From Symsagittifera roscoffensis (taxonomy: Eukaryota > Xenacoelomorpha > Acoela > Convolutidae): a stretch of 64,000 nucleotides of DNA. Shown piece after piece: positions 1 to 11,457 of the stretch. The stretch spans positions 54,205,074 to 54,269,073 of the forward strand of contig NC_087063.1 of the NCBI RefSeq assembly GCF_963678635.1. The letters run 5' to 3'. Both the position numbers and the translations under genes were made by a program. Below the pieces are notes generated by a model that did not search any database, was not told where the DNA came from, and saw nothing but the letters and a program-made list of their open reading frames with translations. Positions within the stretch are counted from its first letter, which is position 1. Every line of letters starts with the position of its first letter.

Positions 1-79
1 CAGATTCACGAACAAAGAATTCAGCCCTGGCACTACATGTGAGCTACTACAAGATCTGAGTGGGTACGACTGGGCAAAC

Positions 80-1022
80 ATGGCCACCTCATCTTTGGGG
101 TCTCCCCGGAAGAATCTTGAGCGGCCACTAACGAGTGAACCATCCACCAACATGGGAATGGTGCTCCTGACCGATGATGCCAGGGAGAAGAATACCTTTG
201 TAGGCAACAAAGAAATGTTCTTGAGCACGTTGGACGAGGAGGCGTGGCACAGTTTCTTGAGAGAGTTAAACCAGAGGGTTAAATACAAAGCTAAAGTAGA
301 CAACTTCATGGAAGAACTGTGGAGCACTGTAGTGAAGTTTGGAGAACCAGTCCTGATCGGCACCGGACTGGACAAGAAAGTGAGGAAAGGGCTGCTCAAA
401 AAGATGGTTGGCCTAAGGAAGCAGAAACAGGACACCGGGGCCAACCCATGTAAAATAGCTCTACTCTAAGCAAAAAAACTGATGATAAAAGAACAAGTGT
501 CGAAGTGGATGATAAGAATAAGACTATTAATATGGTTAAAGATACTAATTTTCTTAAGACTAGAGAAGAGGGAGGCAAGAGTCGGAAAAGGGGGACCTGG
601 ACAAAGAAGTCGAGTCAGTGATGGTGGTGGCAACGCTCCCGAGTAAAGGAATAAGGTCTAGGAAAAGGAAACGGGAGACGGAAGAGGCGAGTCCTTCAGC
701 GGATGCGGTTTCAGAGAAGAATCTAAAAAAGAAGGCTCCCATGATTCTAGCGCGAGGGAAAACAGCGGCCTACAGGAGCAGCTCAGCACCCAGGAGGTTG
801 GCTGAGGAGCTGCGGGAAACGGAAGCCTCGACAACTCCAGGAACGGAGGAAGCCTTCAAACCCCAAAAAGCAAACGTGAAGAGGGGTTCGACTATTGGAC
901 AAACATGGGAAGTAGACATCCGCAAGGAGTGGCTTTCGACGCAACACAGGGCCATTGGAAAGCAAGTTACCTGCGACCCTCTCGAGAAAAATGCGACGAG
1001 AAACAACGCTCGGCCTTCGTAG
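80..1022 (+). pseudogene. ORF3 fragment of B1, part equivalent to the 1149/240-residue segments of A2
   Basis: The open stretch 80-469 contains FLSTLDEEAW, matching FLSTLPEEEW near the end of the 1,149-residue ORF of element A2. It then runs on through NFMEELWSTVVKFGE into the region matching the start of A2's 240-residue ORF. This shows the two A2 ORFs were one reading frame in an ancestor. The frame closes at 469, and coding similarity returns at 618-1,022 (RKRKRETEEASPSADAV), which matches B2 at about 60,870-61,200. The 470-617 interval is AT-rich and shows no protein similarity I can recognise. Function unknown; it is clearly a broken gene. Confidence 0.6.
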
Positions 1023-1099
1023 ATAGCTTTGGAGACCACGAAAGAACTGGAGAGTTGCCTGAAGAAGCTTGATCGCGGGGTTTCCTGCAAGCGGCGGCA

Positions 1100-2636
1100 T
1101 TGGGCTACCCAGCAGAAGGCCGAAGTTATCCATCTAGAGTTGGGAAACCTGCCGGGGGGTCATGGGAGAACCTGCTGCTTGAGTACTTTGAAGATGCGAT
1201 GAGGGCACCCTCGTCGGCATTGCCATTGATGGCGAATCCTTTTGTCAGAACGACGGGACAGTTGATGTTCACATGGAGTTTTGCGGGAGTGGCGTTGGAG
1301 GCGTTGACCTTGCACAACAAACTCAAACTGGGCGAAAAAGGTCTGCAGGTGTACCAATTTCAGGTGCAGCATTTTGCTCGAGACAACTCGGGATTGAGGC
1401 TAGCGAGAAGAAAAGATGCCACTTGTTTCTTCAGGTGGATCATGTCAATGATAACCGACACTACTGTGCAAATGTGCCATCAAAAAGCGAAGGAAAGTAA
1501 AACCATGGAAAGGACAGTCTCTACTGTTATCGTGAACGTATACCAGAGTACTGGAACCGATAAAGAAGAGAGCTCAAGGCAGTCTCTAGAGAGCCATGAG
1601 AAGCATGGTTCTACAACAAGAAATTCGAGGAGGGCATGACGTACATCGTAACTTGGCCCGAATGTTAAAGTTCTAGACGGAGAAAATCATTGAGATTGAC
1701 CTGATGGAAAGGGAAATGCCAATCCTAGGTCTGTTACTTGAGAAGATGCTGCCAGAGGTGATCAGCGTGCCGCGCTCGAATAAGAGGGTGAAACTAAAGA
1801 TGGTAAATGGAAACTACCTGTTGATTACGAATTTGGGGACTGTTTGGAAGTTGCTGAGACCCTCTTGATGCACACGTCCCCACGCGAGTTTGATTGAAGA
1901 AGTCACAGAGCGAGTGAAACTGTCACCAGCAAAGGATGAGGACTTGGGGAATCTGAACGTGGTGCACAAACTAAGCCTACCTCATCGAAAGGAATCGGAG
2001 GAAACAACGAGCAAGCTGGACAAGCTAGTGAAGACGACGGAAGCGGTTAGTTGTCTGGATCTAGTATGTGGAGGTGGAGGGCATTCTTGTGACGGACAAT
2101 CCTGCGTCAGAATACAATCTTTTCAGAAGGAGGAATTAGCCACGTGGGTTGGTGACACCACGGAGAAAGAAAAAAGTGAGGTGCAGATAGTGGCTGAATG
2201 CTATGCGAGCACCACTGTGAACATAGCGGCGGAATTGAGTTTCATCTTGAGGATGTGCAGCTTGCATTCACTGGAGATGCTAGAATCCGAACACCAACTG
2301 GTGACGACGTTGAGCGTAGAACCATGGCCTGGAGTGTTACAATTGGTCCAGAAGCACATCAGAGGATGGAAGGTTGGTATTGAGGCGGATATGGGGTTTC
2401 CCGTGAGTGAAGACTACAGTTTGCCAATAAATGCGAAATCTCTGGTGGGATCCATAATGACCAATCTGTGTGGAAGCCACTACCCATTACACATGGCGAT
2501 GGTGGAGGCATCCAGTCAGAGGGGATTAATTGACAAAGCCTTCTCGATACCCAAGTGTGTACGCCATGATGGAATGTCGCATGACTCACATAGACTGTTA
2601 AGGAAGATCCTGAGAGCTGTGCCAGGGGATCAATGA
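1100..2636 (+). pseudogene. ORF3 fragment of B1, middle of the C-terminal segment
   Basis: Two open stretches (1,100-1,639 and 1,890-2,636), with a degraded piece between them, correspond to about the first two thirds of A2's 903-residue ORF. Shared blocks include ARRKDATCFFRWIM (A2: AKRKDALCFVRFVV), a Cys-rich loop around GGGGHSCDGQSC, and SLHSLEMLESEHQLVTTLSVE (A2: SLIESLERLERAHELVTSLSVE). The protein belongs to no domain family I recognise. The repeated conservation across two families suggests it was once under selection. Stops at 1,639 and 2,636 and a frameshift near 1,640-1,890 break it here. Confidence 0.6.
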
Positions 2637-2698
2637 GAGAACTTGAGTGAGGTCTGGGGGAGGAACTCTTTAGCTTAGAAAGCGAAAACACGAGAGAT

Positions 2699-3655
2699 TT
2701 GGAGAGACAGAACACGATCGGGAAAGCGATGAATAGTGACCCAGCCATGGAAGAAAATGATGTGACACATGAGAAGACGCTGGACTTTGAACCTCTGTTG
2801 GAAGCTTCGGGAGAACAAACTCCGGAGTATCAACGTGACACATATGGAATGCCCATGCCACTGCCTGGCACAGACAGTGTGGTATCCGGAGCATTCGAAC
2901 CTCTGCTTGATATCGGACGTAAAGAAATTCGGTCAGTCGGGTTACCCGACTATCAGCAGAAGGTCACCCTGTTCGTGGTGAGCACGATGCTGGCGTTGCG
3001 ATGGATCGAGGAACACGTGACGAAATATCGAGAGTCGAGGGCACCAACAGCGGAATCAATACATGCCATTGATTACAACTGGAGGCTTGAGTTGTTTGAG
3101 ACTGCGTGCAAAGTATTCTCTATACTCTTTGAGGTGAGGCACGTTTGGAGTCGCATAAGATTCTTCCCATGGTTTCGAGCGACGTTGACGTCTTGGTTGT
3201 ACACGGTGACGAAGGTTCGCATGAAGAAGCATCAGAGTATCGACAGTTCCTGGCCGAGATAGGGCCGGAATCTTTCAAGAAACCCTTGCTAACCCATTGC
3301 AAGGCGATAACCAAGGGTTGGAAAAAAAGTTGGTAGAGTGCCCGAGATAACACCAAGGCGAGGGAATTGATATTGGAGGAGGACTTGGCGAAGGACGTGA
3401 GCCTGAGTTTGCACAATTCCTTTTGCATAAAAAGGGGATCTAAAGTGAAGGGTCTCAGGCGAAAAGGCTACAAGAGCAAAGAAAGTGGGTGCGGGCCTGC
3501 GAACAACTGAAGGCATGGGAAGAGATCATGTTCAGTTCCGATGACGAAGAAGAACTGGCAAGGCACACTATGATGTCGAGTGTGTCAGGACCCAGTACCT
3601 CGAAGACAAGGGGCACGAACAGAAGAGCGTGTTCAGGGATTGATTCTTGAGTCGT
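2699..3655 (+). pseudogene. ORF3 fragment of B1, C-terminus
   Basis: This matches the C-terminal third of A2's 903-residue ORF and the end of B2's ORF3. The conserved block CHCLAQTVWYP followed by a WDVEE-like strand is readable at about 2,850-2,930 in a frame different from that of the flanking open stretch (2,699-3,262). A further frame change at about 3,230 gives EYRQFLAEIGPESFKKPLLTH, and another leads into the acidic tail (SSDDEEE) that ends near 3,650. The order of blocks is the same as in A2 and B2, so this is one gene broken by at least three frameshifts. No function is recognised. Confidence 0.6.
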
Positions 3656-3660
3656 GAATG

Positions 3661-3683
3661 GGGGAAAGGAAAAGGGGCTTGAG
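3661..3683 (+). promoter_or_regulatory. Polypurine tract of B1
   Basis: A run made almost only of A and G (ggggaaaggaaaaggggc) lies just before the TGTGAAC that I take as the LTR start. The same arrangement occurs at 63,942-63,965 in B2. In retrotransposons this tract primes plus-strand DNA synthesis. The assignment rests on the paired occurrence in two copies. Confidence 0.5.
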
Positions 3684-4182
3684 TGTGAACTTTCAGATTA
3701 AATCTGAGGGCAGGAAAAGAAATTTTAATAAAAAAGTTATTGTTACTAATATATTATATCTACTTTATAAATCAAAATGCTGCATGACAATTTTCTGAAT
3801 GGGTAAAACAAAAGAATTTTTTATCATTAGCTTACAAAGCGGAAATTCAGGGTGCATATGTATGCAGATTTTGATTGCTGTTTGTGACAGTTTTGCGTGG
3901 TTGTGAATTTTGGGGTGTATATAAACTTAAATCTGCTGCAAACTTCTGTAAATGACCACTGGCTTTGTATCTTGAGACTTACTCAACATTCTGGGGGCTC
4001 ATGGACAGACGACGACACGCGATGAGGATATCGATCTTGAGACCGGGAAGTATGTGCCAGTCGGTCAAATTTGGAAGTTTGACCTTGAGAAAAAGTTTAG
4101 TCTTGATTCTGGGGTGAAATGCAATTTTTAAAAAATTCGAATTGAGCATGTCAAGCTCAAGTTTCTCGCGACAACTGAAAAT
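3684..4182 (+). repeat. Candidate 3' LTR (partial) of B1, cut by A1
   Basis: It starts TGTGAAC directly after the polypurine tract, and B2 has the same start at 63,966. The stretch is AT-rich and has no coding similarity. It is cut at 4,183 where the A1 LTR begins. A second possible LTR start (TGTGCC after a CGGGAAGTA run) lies at 4,053, so the last 130 bases could instead be a scrap of another family-A LTR. The 3' end of this LTR is not seen, so its length is unknown. Confidence 0.4.
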
Positions 4183-5044
4183 TGTGCCATTCCCCCGGAT
4201 TGGCACAGCGGAACTTTCTGGCGCAACACAAAAATAGCATTAGAGGCCTTAGTGATTGAAAACTGTTGAAAAAGAGGCTAGAGTATACTGGATTTTTCAG
4301 TTTTCAAAGTTTCGATTGGCGAAGGAAAGTTTCTGAGAAATGCGGTAAATGACCGTTATTGGCAAAAAAGTGAAAGAAAACAGAACAACAACTGAAATAG
4401 CAAGAGACAGTTGGTAGAAGATATAAGAAAAATGAAGCCTCTTATCGTGACGATCCCGCACGATCAGACAGCTACTTAAAGAAAACAGACGGAAAGGAGG
4501 CTTCAGTGGGGAAGGAGTAAAGAGCAGTACCCTCCCGCACCACGAATTGGGAATAATAACAACCTCCTGTAGCTCGGCCTCCCAGAGACAATATATGTTG
4601 AAGGACTGTAAGTAACTGACTTTTTAGCTACTCTGATGCTATAAACATTTGAATTAACACCAGTATTGAATGATATTTTAAAATATAAGTAGCTAGAAAG
4701 AGGAAAGGGTCAAACCATCTCCAATGGATTTAATATAAAACTGTCACCAAAAACTTAGGAAAATAGGATGTTCGAGCCGTGTTTTTAAAAGCAATCATGT
4801 TGTCTGGGGATCCGAGACCCAGATATGTGGTTGTGTTCGCATGTAAACGAAAGCTAATTAAAACTCGTTTGACTGATGACCTGAAAATAGTTGCTTTTTA
4901 CTTAGCCCTAGACAGACCAGAAAATCAACTGGCTAGGTCGAGAGCGTGAAAAACTAGTAGAATTTAGGTAACTGACCCCGGCCAGTCGTTTATAGGTACT
5001 TTTTCTACGCTCCGTCACTGTGTAGTATTTGGGCGAATGTTACA
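4183..5044 (+). repeat. 5' LTR of A1
   Basis: It starts TGTGCCATTC and ends GTTACA, the same ends as both A2 LTRs, and aligns along its length with the reverse complement of 42,736-43,613 with clear divergence. It still contains the 28-base and 16-base stretches that are missing from A2's 3' LTR, showing that those are deletions in that A2 LTR. A TATAAAA sequence lies at 4,734-4,740. Confidence 0.88.
4734..4740 (+). promoter_or_regulatory. TATA-like box in the A1 LTR
   Basis: TATAAAA lies in the middle of the LTR, and the same motif is kept at the matching place in the A2 LTRs (43,040-43,046 on the minus strand). Conservation between diverged LTRs supports a promoter role, but no start site can be read from the sequence. 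Confidence 0.4.
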
Positions 5045-5056
5045 TAGACGTTTTTA

Positions 5057-5074
5057 TGGCGCTCCTGAGTGGGC
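5057..5074 (+). promoter_or_regulatory. Primer-binding site of A1
   Basis: TGGCGCTCCTGAGTGGGC begins 12 bases after the LTR end. It is complementary to a tRNA 3' end of the form ...CAGGAGCGCCA, and the matching site in A2 (42,723 down to 42,706) differs by one base. The 12-base spacing from the LTR is longer than usual but the same in both copies. Confidence 0.75.
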
Positions 5075-7762
5075 GACGTTTCAGCGACAAACCCTCCGCT
5101 AGGGGCGTATGCCCGAGTTATAGGCATTAATGACCTTTGTTATACTAGGGGGAAGGTGCCGACCCTCCGCCTAGTACTATTTAGCTTTTTTACTTAGTTA
5201 AGACCAAAAATTCTGCTGGCCGGAGGGTTAGGTGGGAAGTCATGAGCCCGCTTGTCCCAAGGCCCCGGGACCAAAAACAATTAAAAAGAAAGTGTAAAAT
5301 TGGACAAAAATAGTGTATAATCAAGAAAAAGCCAAAAACAAATTTAGTTGAAAACAAAAAAGTACGAAAAACAGTAAAAAATCCAAAAATGACCAGAAAC
5401 AGTAAAAAACATAAAGTGACAGTTTATATGTTATTTCCGGACGAGATGTGATCTGACCTTCCTATTTGTTGTTGTTTCAGATTGATTTATATCAATTCTG
5501 ACCGAACGATTGAGTGTTTGGTGGTGGGATACGTACCCTCCCTTGAGTGTGGTTTGAGTATTTAAGCACGTTAATGGTGATTTTGCCGGTGACCGGAAGG
5601 TAGAGTGGCAAGCTGATCGACGTGTACCAGACTCAACAGGGGGATCAGGGGAAACATCCACAACGACTGTTGGTATCGATCGTTGATGCAATTTTAGTAT
5701 CGTTCGGGTACTATTTCGTTAATACTTAAGCAGTGGGGGCACAATTGGCGCGGTCCGATTGCACCCTCCATCGATTGCGAATTTCCGACTTAAGGGTCTT
5801 ATTTAGGGTATTTTGGTGCAAAGGAGGATATACTAATATTGATTAACGACTACTAATAGATTACTATCCTTATTAAAAAATTTTTATCTCCTATTTAGTC
5901 CCGAGAAACACCCAATTTTGTCGAAAAACACTGACTTTCGACCAAACTGTTAACCCCCAAAACTTTGGATATCCGAGCTTTTCCGAACAGTAAAACGCTT
6001 CTCTACAGTGAATTACTAGGTAGTTTGATCCCATTAACTAAAGAAACCGCGCGGAGAAATACCTAGTAGAAATTAGAGAAAACAAAATTTTTCGATCAAA
6101 ATTTTGATAATTTTCCGAATTTTGTCAATCTGTTTTGAGAATCAAGTTTTTGAGTTTTTGGAGTTAGAGCAAAAAAAGGTTTTGCGTTAGGAGCGTGCTA
6201 GCATAACGTGCTCGGTTGCCCGAAAGATTTTTGAGTAACATCTGAAAAGCTCCGTGGATAGAGCTAACAACTCAAAGATAGGAAAAGGAAGGAACCGGAG
6301 GGTCCAAGTTCGATAGTTTTTGGCCGAATTTTTGTTTCCAAACCAATTTTGAGCCGGTTTTTTGCTGTATTCCAGTGCCGTACAGGGCTACTACGCTCGT
6401 TTCAAGTATTTTCAGGCACTTCCAATTAGAAATGCGGAAAAAGTTTCTAAAAACCTAAATAGGTGGTGAAAAAAGGCCGATTTGACAAACGCGTTTCTGG
6501 CAATTTCTCGAAGACTAGCCAACCGATTGGAACAATTTTGATACCATAAGTCGACGTTTTTAATCATTTTCCTGGAACGAAAACATGTTTGGGTTGATAA
6601 CCTCAGAAAAAAATATATTTTTTTAGAAATATTTGGTTTATAGTGTCGAAATTTGAAAGAACCCTCCGAGCGGCAGAAAATTTTATAGTATCATCTTTTC
6701 ATCCTACTGGGAAGGTTGACCGAGTCAACCAATCTAGTTTTAAGTCAGTTAGACCGTAATCGGAGGCCTAACAGCGGTAAAATAATCAGTTTTCTTGATT
6801 TTTTGGGAACCCTCTGAAGCAACCCTCCGGAGTCAGCTAAGCCCCTTAGCTAACCTCCTTAGTGGAAATTTTCCACGAAACCCTCCAAAAAAGTTAAAAC
6901 AAACCCCACAGAGATCTTAGTTTGTTTTGACGCTTTCTGAAACTAGTTGGAGACCCTTCCAAGTGAGATTTGAAAAATTTGAAATTTTGAAGGAACCCTC
7001 CGAAGTAACTCTCCGGAGCGTATTAAGCCTCTTATTGACCCACCTTAGTGAGTTAAAGGGGACCCTCCGAAGTAACTTGGCTGATTAAGGTACCCTCCGA
7101 AGTAACCCTCCGGAGTGATTTAAGCCCCTTAACAACCCTCCTTATTGAAAATCTAGGACAGTTCGGGCAATCGCAGGACACCCCCTCCTTATTGAAAATT
7201 TAGGACAGTTCGGGCAATCGCAGGACACCTAGAAGAAGACCTCGGTGAGCGTATTAGGCAAGACACACTCACTTGAGAAGATAGTGTCCTGCACTTCGTT
7301 CATTTTGAGTGTTCCAATCGAGGGAAGTCTTTTTCTCTAAGACTAAGTTTTTTTATCTGTTTCTGAATCATCGCTGCTCTTTTAGAAAAGATTGTTTGAT
7401 TTCAACAAAGCAAAGATTTGATACGAGTGCGGCGGTAACATTAATTTTGAACTAAAGGTCGCTGTCACCTATAGGATATTCTTATCTAATTATCAATTGT
7501 GTTTTGTGTTTTGGTTATATGTTGTGAAAATTTTGTGATACAGTTATACTAGATAACTAGGCGGAGTTAGCATTACCTCAACACTAAGCAAGCCCTGTGT
7601 GTAACTTAAGCTGAGTCATTTATATCATCACTAAGAGATCCAAGGAATATTTTTGATATTGAGGAAGTCGGGTAGGCAGCGTAAAGCAAATTACTTTAAA
7701 CCTATTTGCGGTACGTGAGCATTGTCGTCAATTTGTACGAATATTACGATTTTTTAAAAAAC
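5075..7762 (+). other. Long 5' leader of A1 with many CCCTCCG motifs
   Basis: This 2.7-kb stretch has no convincing coding sequence. By eye it holds about ten copies of CCCTCCG or its complement and several one-mismatch variants, densest at 6,660-7,190 where ACCCTCCGAAGTAACYCTCCGGAG forms recur. The A2 leader (39,598-42,705) carries the same kind of cluster. Such iterated motifs in a retrotransposon leader could bind a host or element protein, as the repeated sites in the Drosophila gypsy leader do, but that is inference by analogy. Confidence 0.7.
7136..7229 (+). repeat. Two tandem 47-base repeats in the A1 leader
   Basis: Units 7,136-7,182 and 7,183-7,229 both read ccctccttattgaaaat, then taggacagttcgggcaatcg and caggacacc, with one difference. 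The A2 leader has a related CCCGAGCTGTCC/CAATCGCAGG region inside its own, longer, tandem repeat. Confidence 0.85.
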
Positions 7763-9676
7763 ATGCAGCGTAGAGACTCGTTAGGATTGACGACCAAGAT
7801 TCCCAGGCTGAGCACGGAAAGCACGCGAAAGCTTAAAACAAACGAAAACAATCTTCGTTTAGCAGCCTTTCCGTCGTTTTTGCTGACGACGGAGCGACTA
7901 AAGGTCAAGCTGGTCTTTCATTGACGAGAAGAACCCCGATGGCAATCAAGGGCGAAGTGTTGAGGCCGGACTGGCGAGCGAGACGCTTAGTGACCCCTTC
8001 GAGGAAGGGGAGCAAACGCTGATCCGACCCGAAAACCACCATCACGCGGACCTGGAAGAGCCAGGCGGGTACTTTGAACGGGAGCAAGTTGAAAGAACGG
8101 AGGAGGCCTCGGAGCGTTCCGAGGTCGAACCGCGTGAAGAACTATTGTTCAGGGGAATGTCCATTTCAGAGACTAAGAGCAACAAGTGGAGAAAGAAACA
8201 ATCAATTCTAGTCAGGCAGAGCAAGAATGCGATGATGTCGAGTATAAGCCCGAGGGAGGAACAAACGAGTTCGAAAGCCAAGAAATGCTGGAAGTCTTTG
8301 TATGATGAGCGCATGGCGTCACTCTAAACTGAGGGTTTATCTTTCAATTATGACCATCCGAAGGTAGCTTATTAGGATGTGGACTTCACCCCGACCACAA
8401 GAAATGATATGAGTAAGAAAGAATTGTCCAGCTCGCCGACCAGGCCGATGTGTGATGGGATAACCGTAGGAGTATCCTCGAAGTTCGACAGGTTGATGAT
8501 ATCGATGGGCACGCAGAAGGGCGGCGCATCATCAGGTACCAGGCTACAACCTCAGTTGACCTCATCGTCTCTGGGTCTCACCCCGGTATCGGGGGCGGCT
8601 GGCGATATGAGTGATATGTTTGCTGGTGTAATGACGGGCCTTGAAGAGTTGCAACGAGACATGAGTAAGAGAATAGGTCAAGTCGAAGAGAGAGCTCACC
8701 AGGGTCAAGAGAAGTTGCGATATGAGCCAACAGAGGTGAAGTCACAGGCGAGAATCGATCAGGCCCAAATGATTCGGAACACCGATCAATGCCTAGCGGA
8801 GAGCTTGGCTCAAGCTACCAAGGAGTCAGAAGAAAGAGAAATTGGGATGTCAAGAGAGATCAAGCGACTGTTGAACGATCACGACAATACCTATGCTCAT
8901 ACGATGACTAGCCTGGAGAAAAGGTTAAATGCCAAATCTGACCTGATGATGCGGAAGCTCGACAAGATCTTGAATGGGGGTAATTTGGAGGAGCGTTCCG
9001 CCCCAAGGGAGCGCTCACGCCAGGCAAATGATTGAGACGGAGCCGGCAGCTGTGCCGGGGCCCAGCCGAGGTCGAGAACAAGTTACGAATCTAACCACAA
9101 GGAGCGACTCCGGGCAGCCCCATCGAGGCTAGGTTGGACAAACCCGGTCCCGCCGGAAGCGGATGCAACCCGGAGACACGATTGCCCACTGTGCCATAAG
9201 TCAGATCAGTGCCAGATCTGACTACAGTCTCGCAGGACACAAAGATGTATGCCTCGATGTTTGAGCCTCTGAATAGATCTCATGAAACATTCATCACCAC
9301 GCTCACCACGCCCGATGACTTGCGCATGAAGTCGCGTGAGTACTTGCTCATAAAACCAAGAGCACAAAATCGTTACAGCAAATATGACCATTACAACAGA
9401 AGGAACACTGGTGCGAACTTCAGTTGTCCAGACCTCGGGACGATATCGATAAAAGGAGGTCATGTGCGAATTGCTGTTCGATGGACCATCATGTTTCCGC
9501 TTGTTCCAGTTACAAACAGAACATGAAAGCAATAGACTATTTTCTCGATGACGTTGATGCGATCGACGAGAATCACGAAAAGTACGTGACAGGAATCATA
9601 TTGAAGTGTGGACCAAGGTGCTTCTTCTGCAATTTGGAGGGACACTTCACGTCGGATTGCACTCAGGCCAAAAAAG
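7763..9676 (+). pseudogene. gag: gag of A1, first copy (internally deleted)
   Basis: The start MQRRDSLG at 7,763 matches the gag start of A2 (39,597). After a basic N-terminus the frame breaks, then 8,379-9,035 is open and contains a Ser/Thr-rich stretch and a predicted coiled coil (KRIGQVEERAHQGQEKL..., then KRLLNDHDNTYAHTMTSLEKR). The capsid core seen in the second copy is largely missing: the text jumps from the TFITT region to TPDDLRMKSREYL near 9,300. Zinc knuckles follow (CANCCSMDHHVSAC and CFFCNLEGHFTSDC, both C-x2-C-x4-H-x4-C). At 9,677 the sequence returns to the start of the duplicated unit (8,275). Confidence 0.75.
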
Positions 9677-10081
9677 AAGCCAAGAAATGCTGGAAGTCTT
9701 TGTATGATGAGCGCATGGCGTCACTCTAAACTGAGGGTTTATCTTTCAATTATGACCATCCGAAGGTAGCTTATTAGGATGTGGACTTCACCCCGACCAC
9801 AAGAAATGATATGAGTAAGAAAGAATTGTCCAGCTCGCCGACCAGGCCGATGTGTGATGGGATAACCGTAGGAGTATCCTCGAAGTTCGACAGGTTGATG
9901 ATATCGATGGGCACGCAGAAGGGCGGCGCATCATCAGGTACCAGGCTACAACCTCAGTTGACCTCATCGTCTCTGGGTCTCACCCCCGTATCGGGGGCGG
10001 CTGGCGATATGAGTGATATGTTTGCTGGTGTAATGACGGGCCTTGAAGAGTTGCAACGAGACATGAGTAAGAGAATAGGTC
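8275..10081 (+). repeat. Tandem duplication in A1 gag (offset 1,402 bases)
   Basis: 8,275-8,679 and 9,677-10,081 are almost identical (I see one or two differences in 405 bases), and the similarity resumes further on with different internal deletions in each copy. A2 has a single copy of this region. The duplication therefore arose in the A1 lineage or in the assembly. Confidence 0.85.
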
Positions 10082-11432
10082 TTGACGAGATCTTAAATGG
10101 GAGCAATCGGGAGGAGCATTCCAACCCAAGGGAGCGCTCACGCCAGGTAAAATGATGGAGACGGAGCCGGCAGCTGTGCCGGGGCCCAGCCAATGTCGAG
10201 AACAAGTTACGAATCTAACCACAAGGAGCGACTCAGGGCAGCCCCATTGAGGCCAGGTTGGACAAACCCGGTTCCGCCGGAAGCGGATGCCACCCGGAGA
10301 CACGATTGCCCACTGTGCCACAAGTCAGATCAGTGCCAGATCTGACTACAGTCTCGCAGGCCACAACGATGTATGCCTCGATGTTTGAGCATCTGAATGG
10401 ATCTCTTGAAACATTCGTCACCAAGCTCTCGAAGTCAACAGAGAGAGGAGAGAGGTCAAGGAGGACACTCAAAAAGCCGAAGTCATACAGGGACCAGTCA
10501 GATGGCTGCATCGACACTTGGATAGAGGTGATGAAGTTGCATTTTGAAGAAAAGATTCTCTCAAAGAAACAGGAATGCAGCGCATTGACAAGCAACCTAG
10601 AGGGTACCGCCCTAAGTTGTGTATTAGCGAAAAGAACTAATGAACGAGATAGCGCTCGCAAGATATTCGACATCTTGCTGAATCGTTTCGGCTCTGGTGT
10701 ACAAGGGCATCAAGCTATGGTGAAATTTCAAAAGAGGCGTCAAAGAGATGACGAATCCGTAGACAAGTTTTTGGATGACCTTGAATGCTCAGAAAGAGGA
10801 ACAATCGCGATGAGAGATTATCGGAGCGAAACTTAACAATCGCCTCGAAGTTCATGGATGGAGTAAAAACTGATTAGCTAAAGACCATGTTGGCCACCCA
10901 CTTCACCCTATCGCTGTGTCAAGTGCCCACGCCCAATGATTTGCGCATGAAGTCGCGTGAGTACTTGCTCATAAAACCAGGAGCGCAAAATCGTTACAGC
11001 AATTATGGCCATTACAACGGAAAGAACACTGGTGCGAACTCCACTTGGTATAGACCTCGGGACGATATGGATAAAAGGAGGTCATGTGCGAATTATGGTT
11101 CAATGGACAATCATGTTTCCGCTTGTTCCAGTTACAAACAGAACATGAAAGCAATAGACTATTTTCTCGATGACGTTGATGCGACCGACGAGGACCACGA
11201 AGAGTACGTGAGAGGAATCATAATTAAGTATGGACCAAGGTGCTACTTCTGCAATTTGGAGGGACACTTCAAGTCGGATTGCAATCAAATTTGGGATGCG
11301 GTGGCGGACGAGAAACATCCCCAGCATGAAGAGAAGCTTTCGGGCGTCAAAGCCAGCCGAGCACGTCTGATGAACGAAGCTGAGTCGCGGAAGAAAGAGA
11401 CGACACGAGCACATTTACGACTAAGAAGATGA
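9677..11432 (+). pseudogene. gag: gag of A1, second copy with capsid core and zinc knuckles
   Basis: This copy keeps the capsid-like core (DGCIDTWIEVMKLHFEE, FDILLNRFGSGVQGHQAMV, KRRQRDDESVDKFLDDL) typical of Ty3/Gypsy gag, at 10,258-10,800, then loses the frame. The nucleocapsid part at 10,887-11,432 has two knuckles. The first has its second Cys changed to Tyr (CANYGSMDNHVSAC); the second is intact (CYFCNLEGHFKSDC). Several frameshifts and stops mean no full protein can be made. Confidence 0.75.
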
Positions 11433-11457
11433 AGACCTTACCCGATGAGGCCTCAAG

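Larger units (their letters stand above)
1..4182 (+). mobile_element. B1: 3' end of a decayed family-B giant LTR retrotransposon
   Basis: This stretch aligns in order with the end of ORF3 in the second family-B copy (60,900-64,000) and, more distantly, with the last part of ORF3 of family A (20,819-24,300, minus strand). It starts inside ORF3 at the window edge and passes through several frameshifts and stops. It ends with a purine-rich tract followed by a TGTGAAC sequence that looks like the start of an LTR, and then meets the 5' LTR of element A1 at 4,183. Only the 3' end of the element is inside the window, so its gag and pol cannot be seen. Confidence 0.75.
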
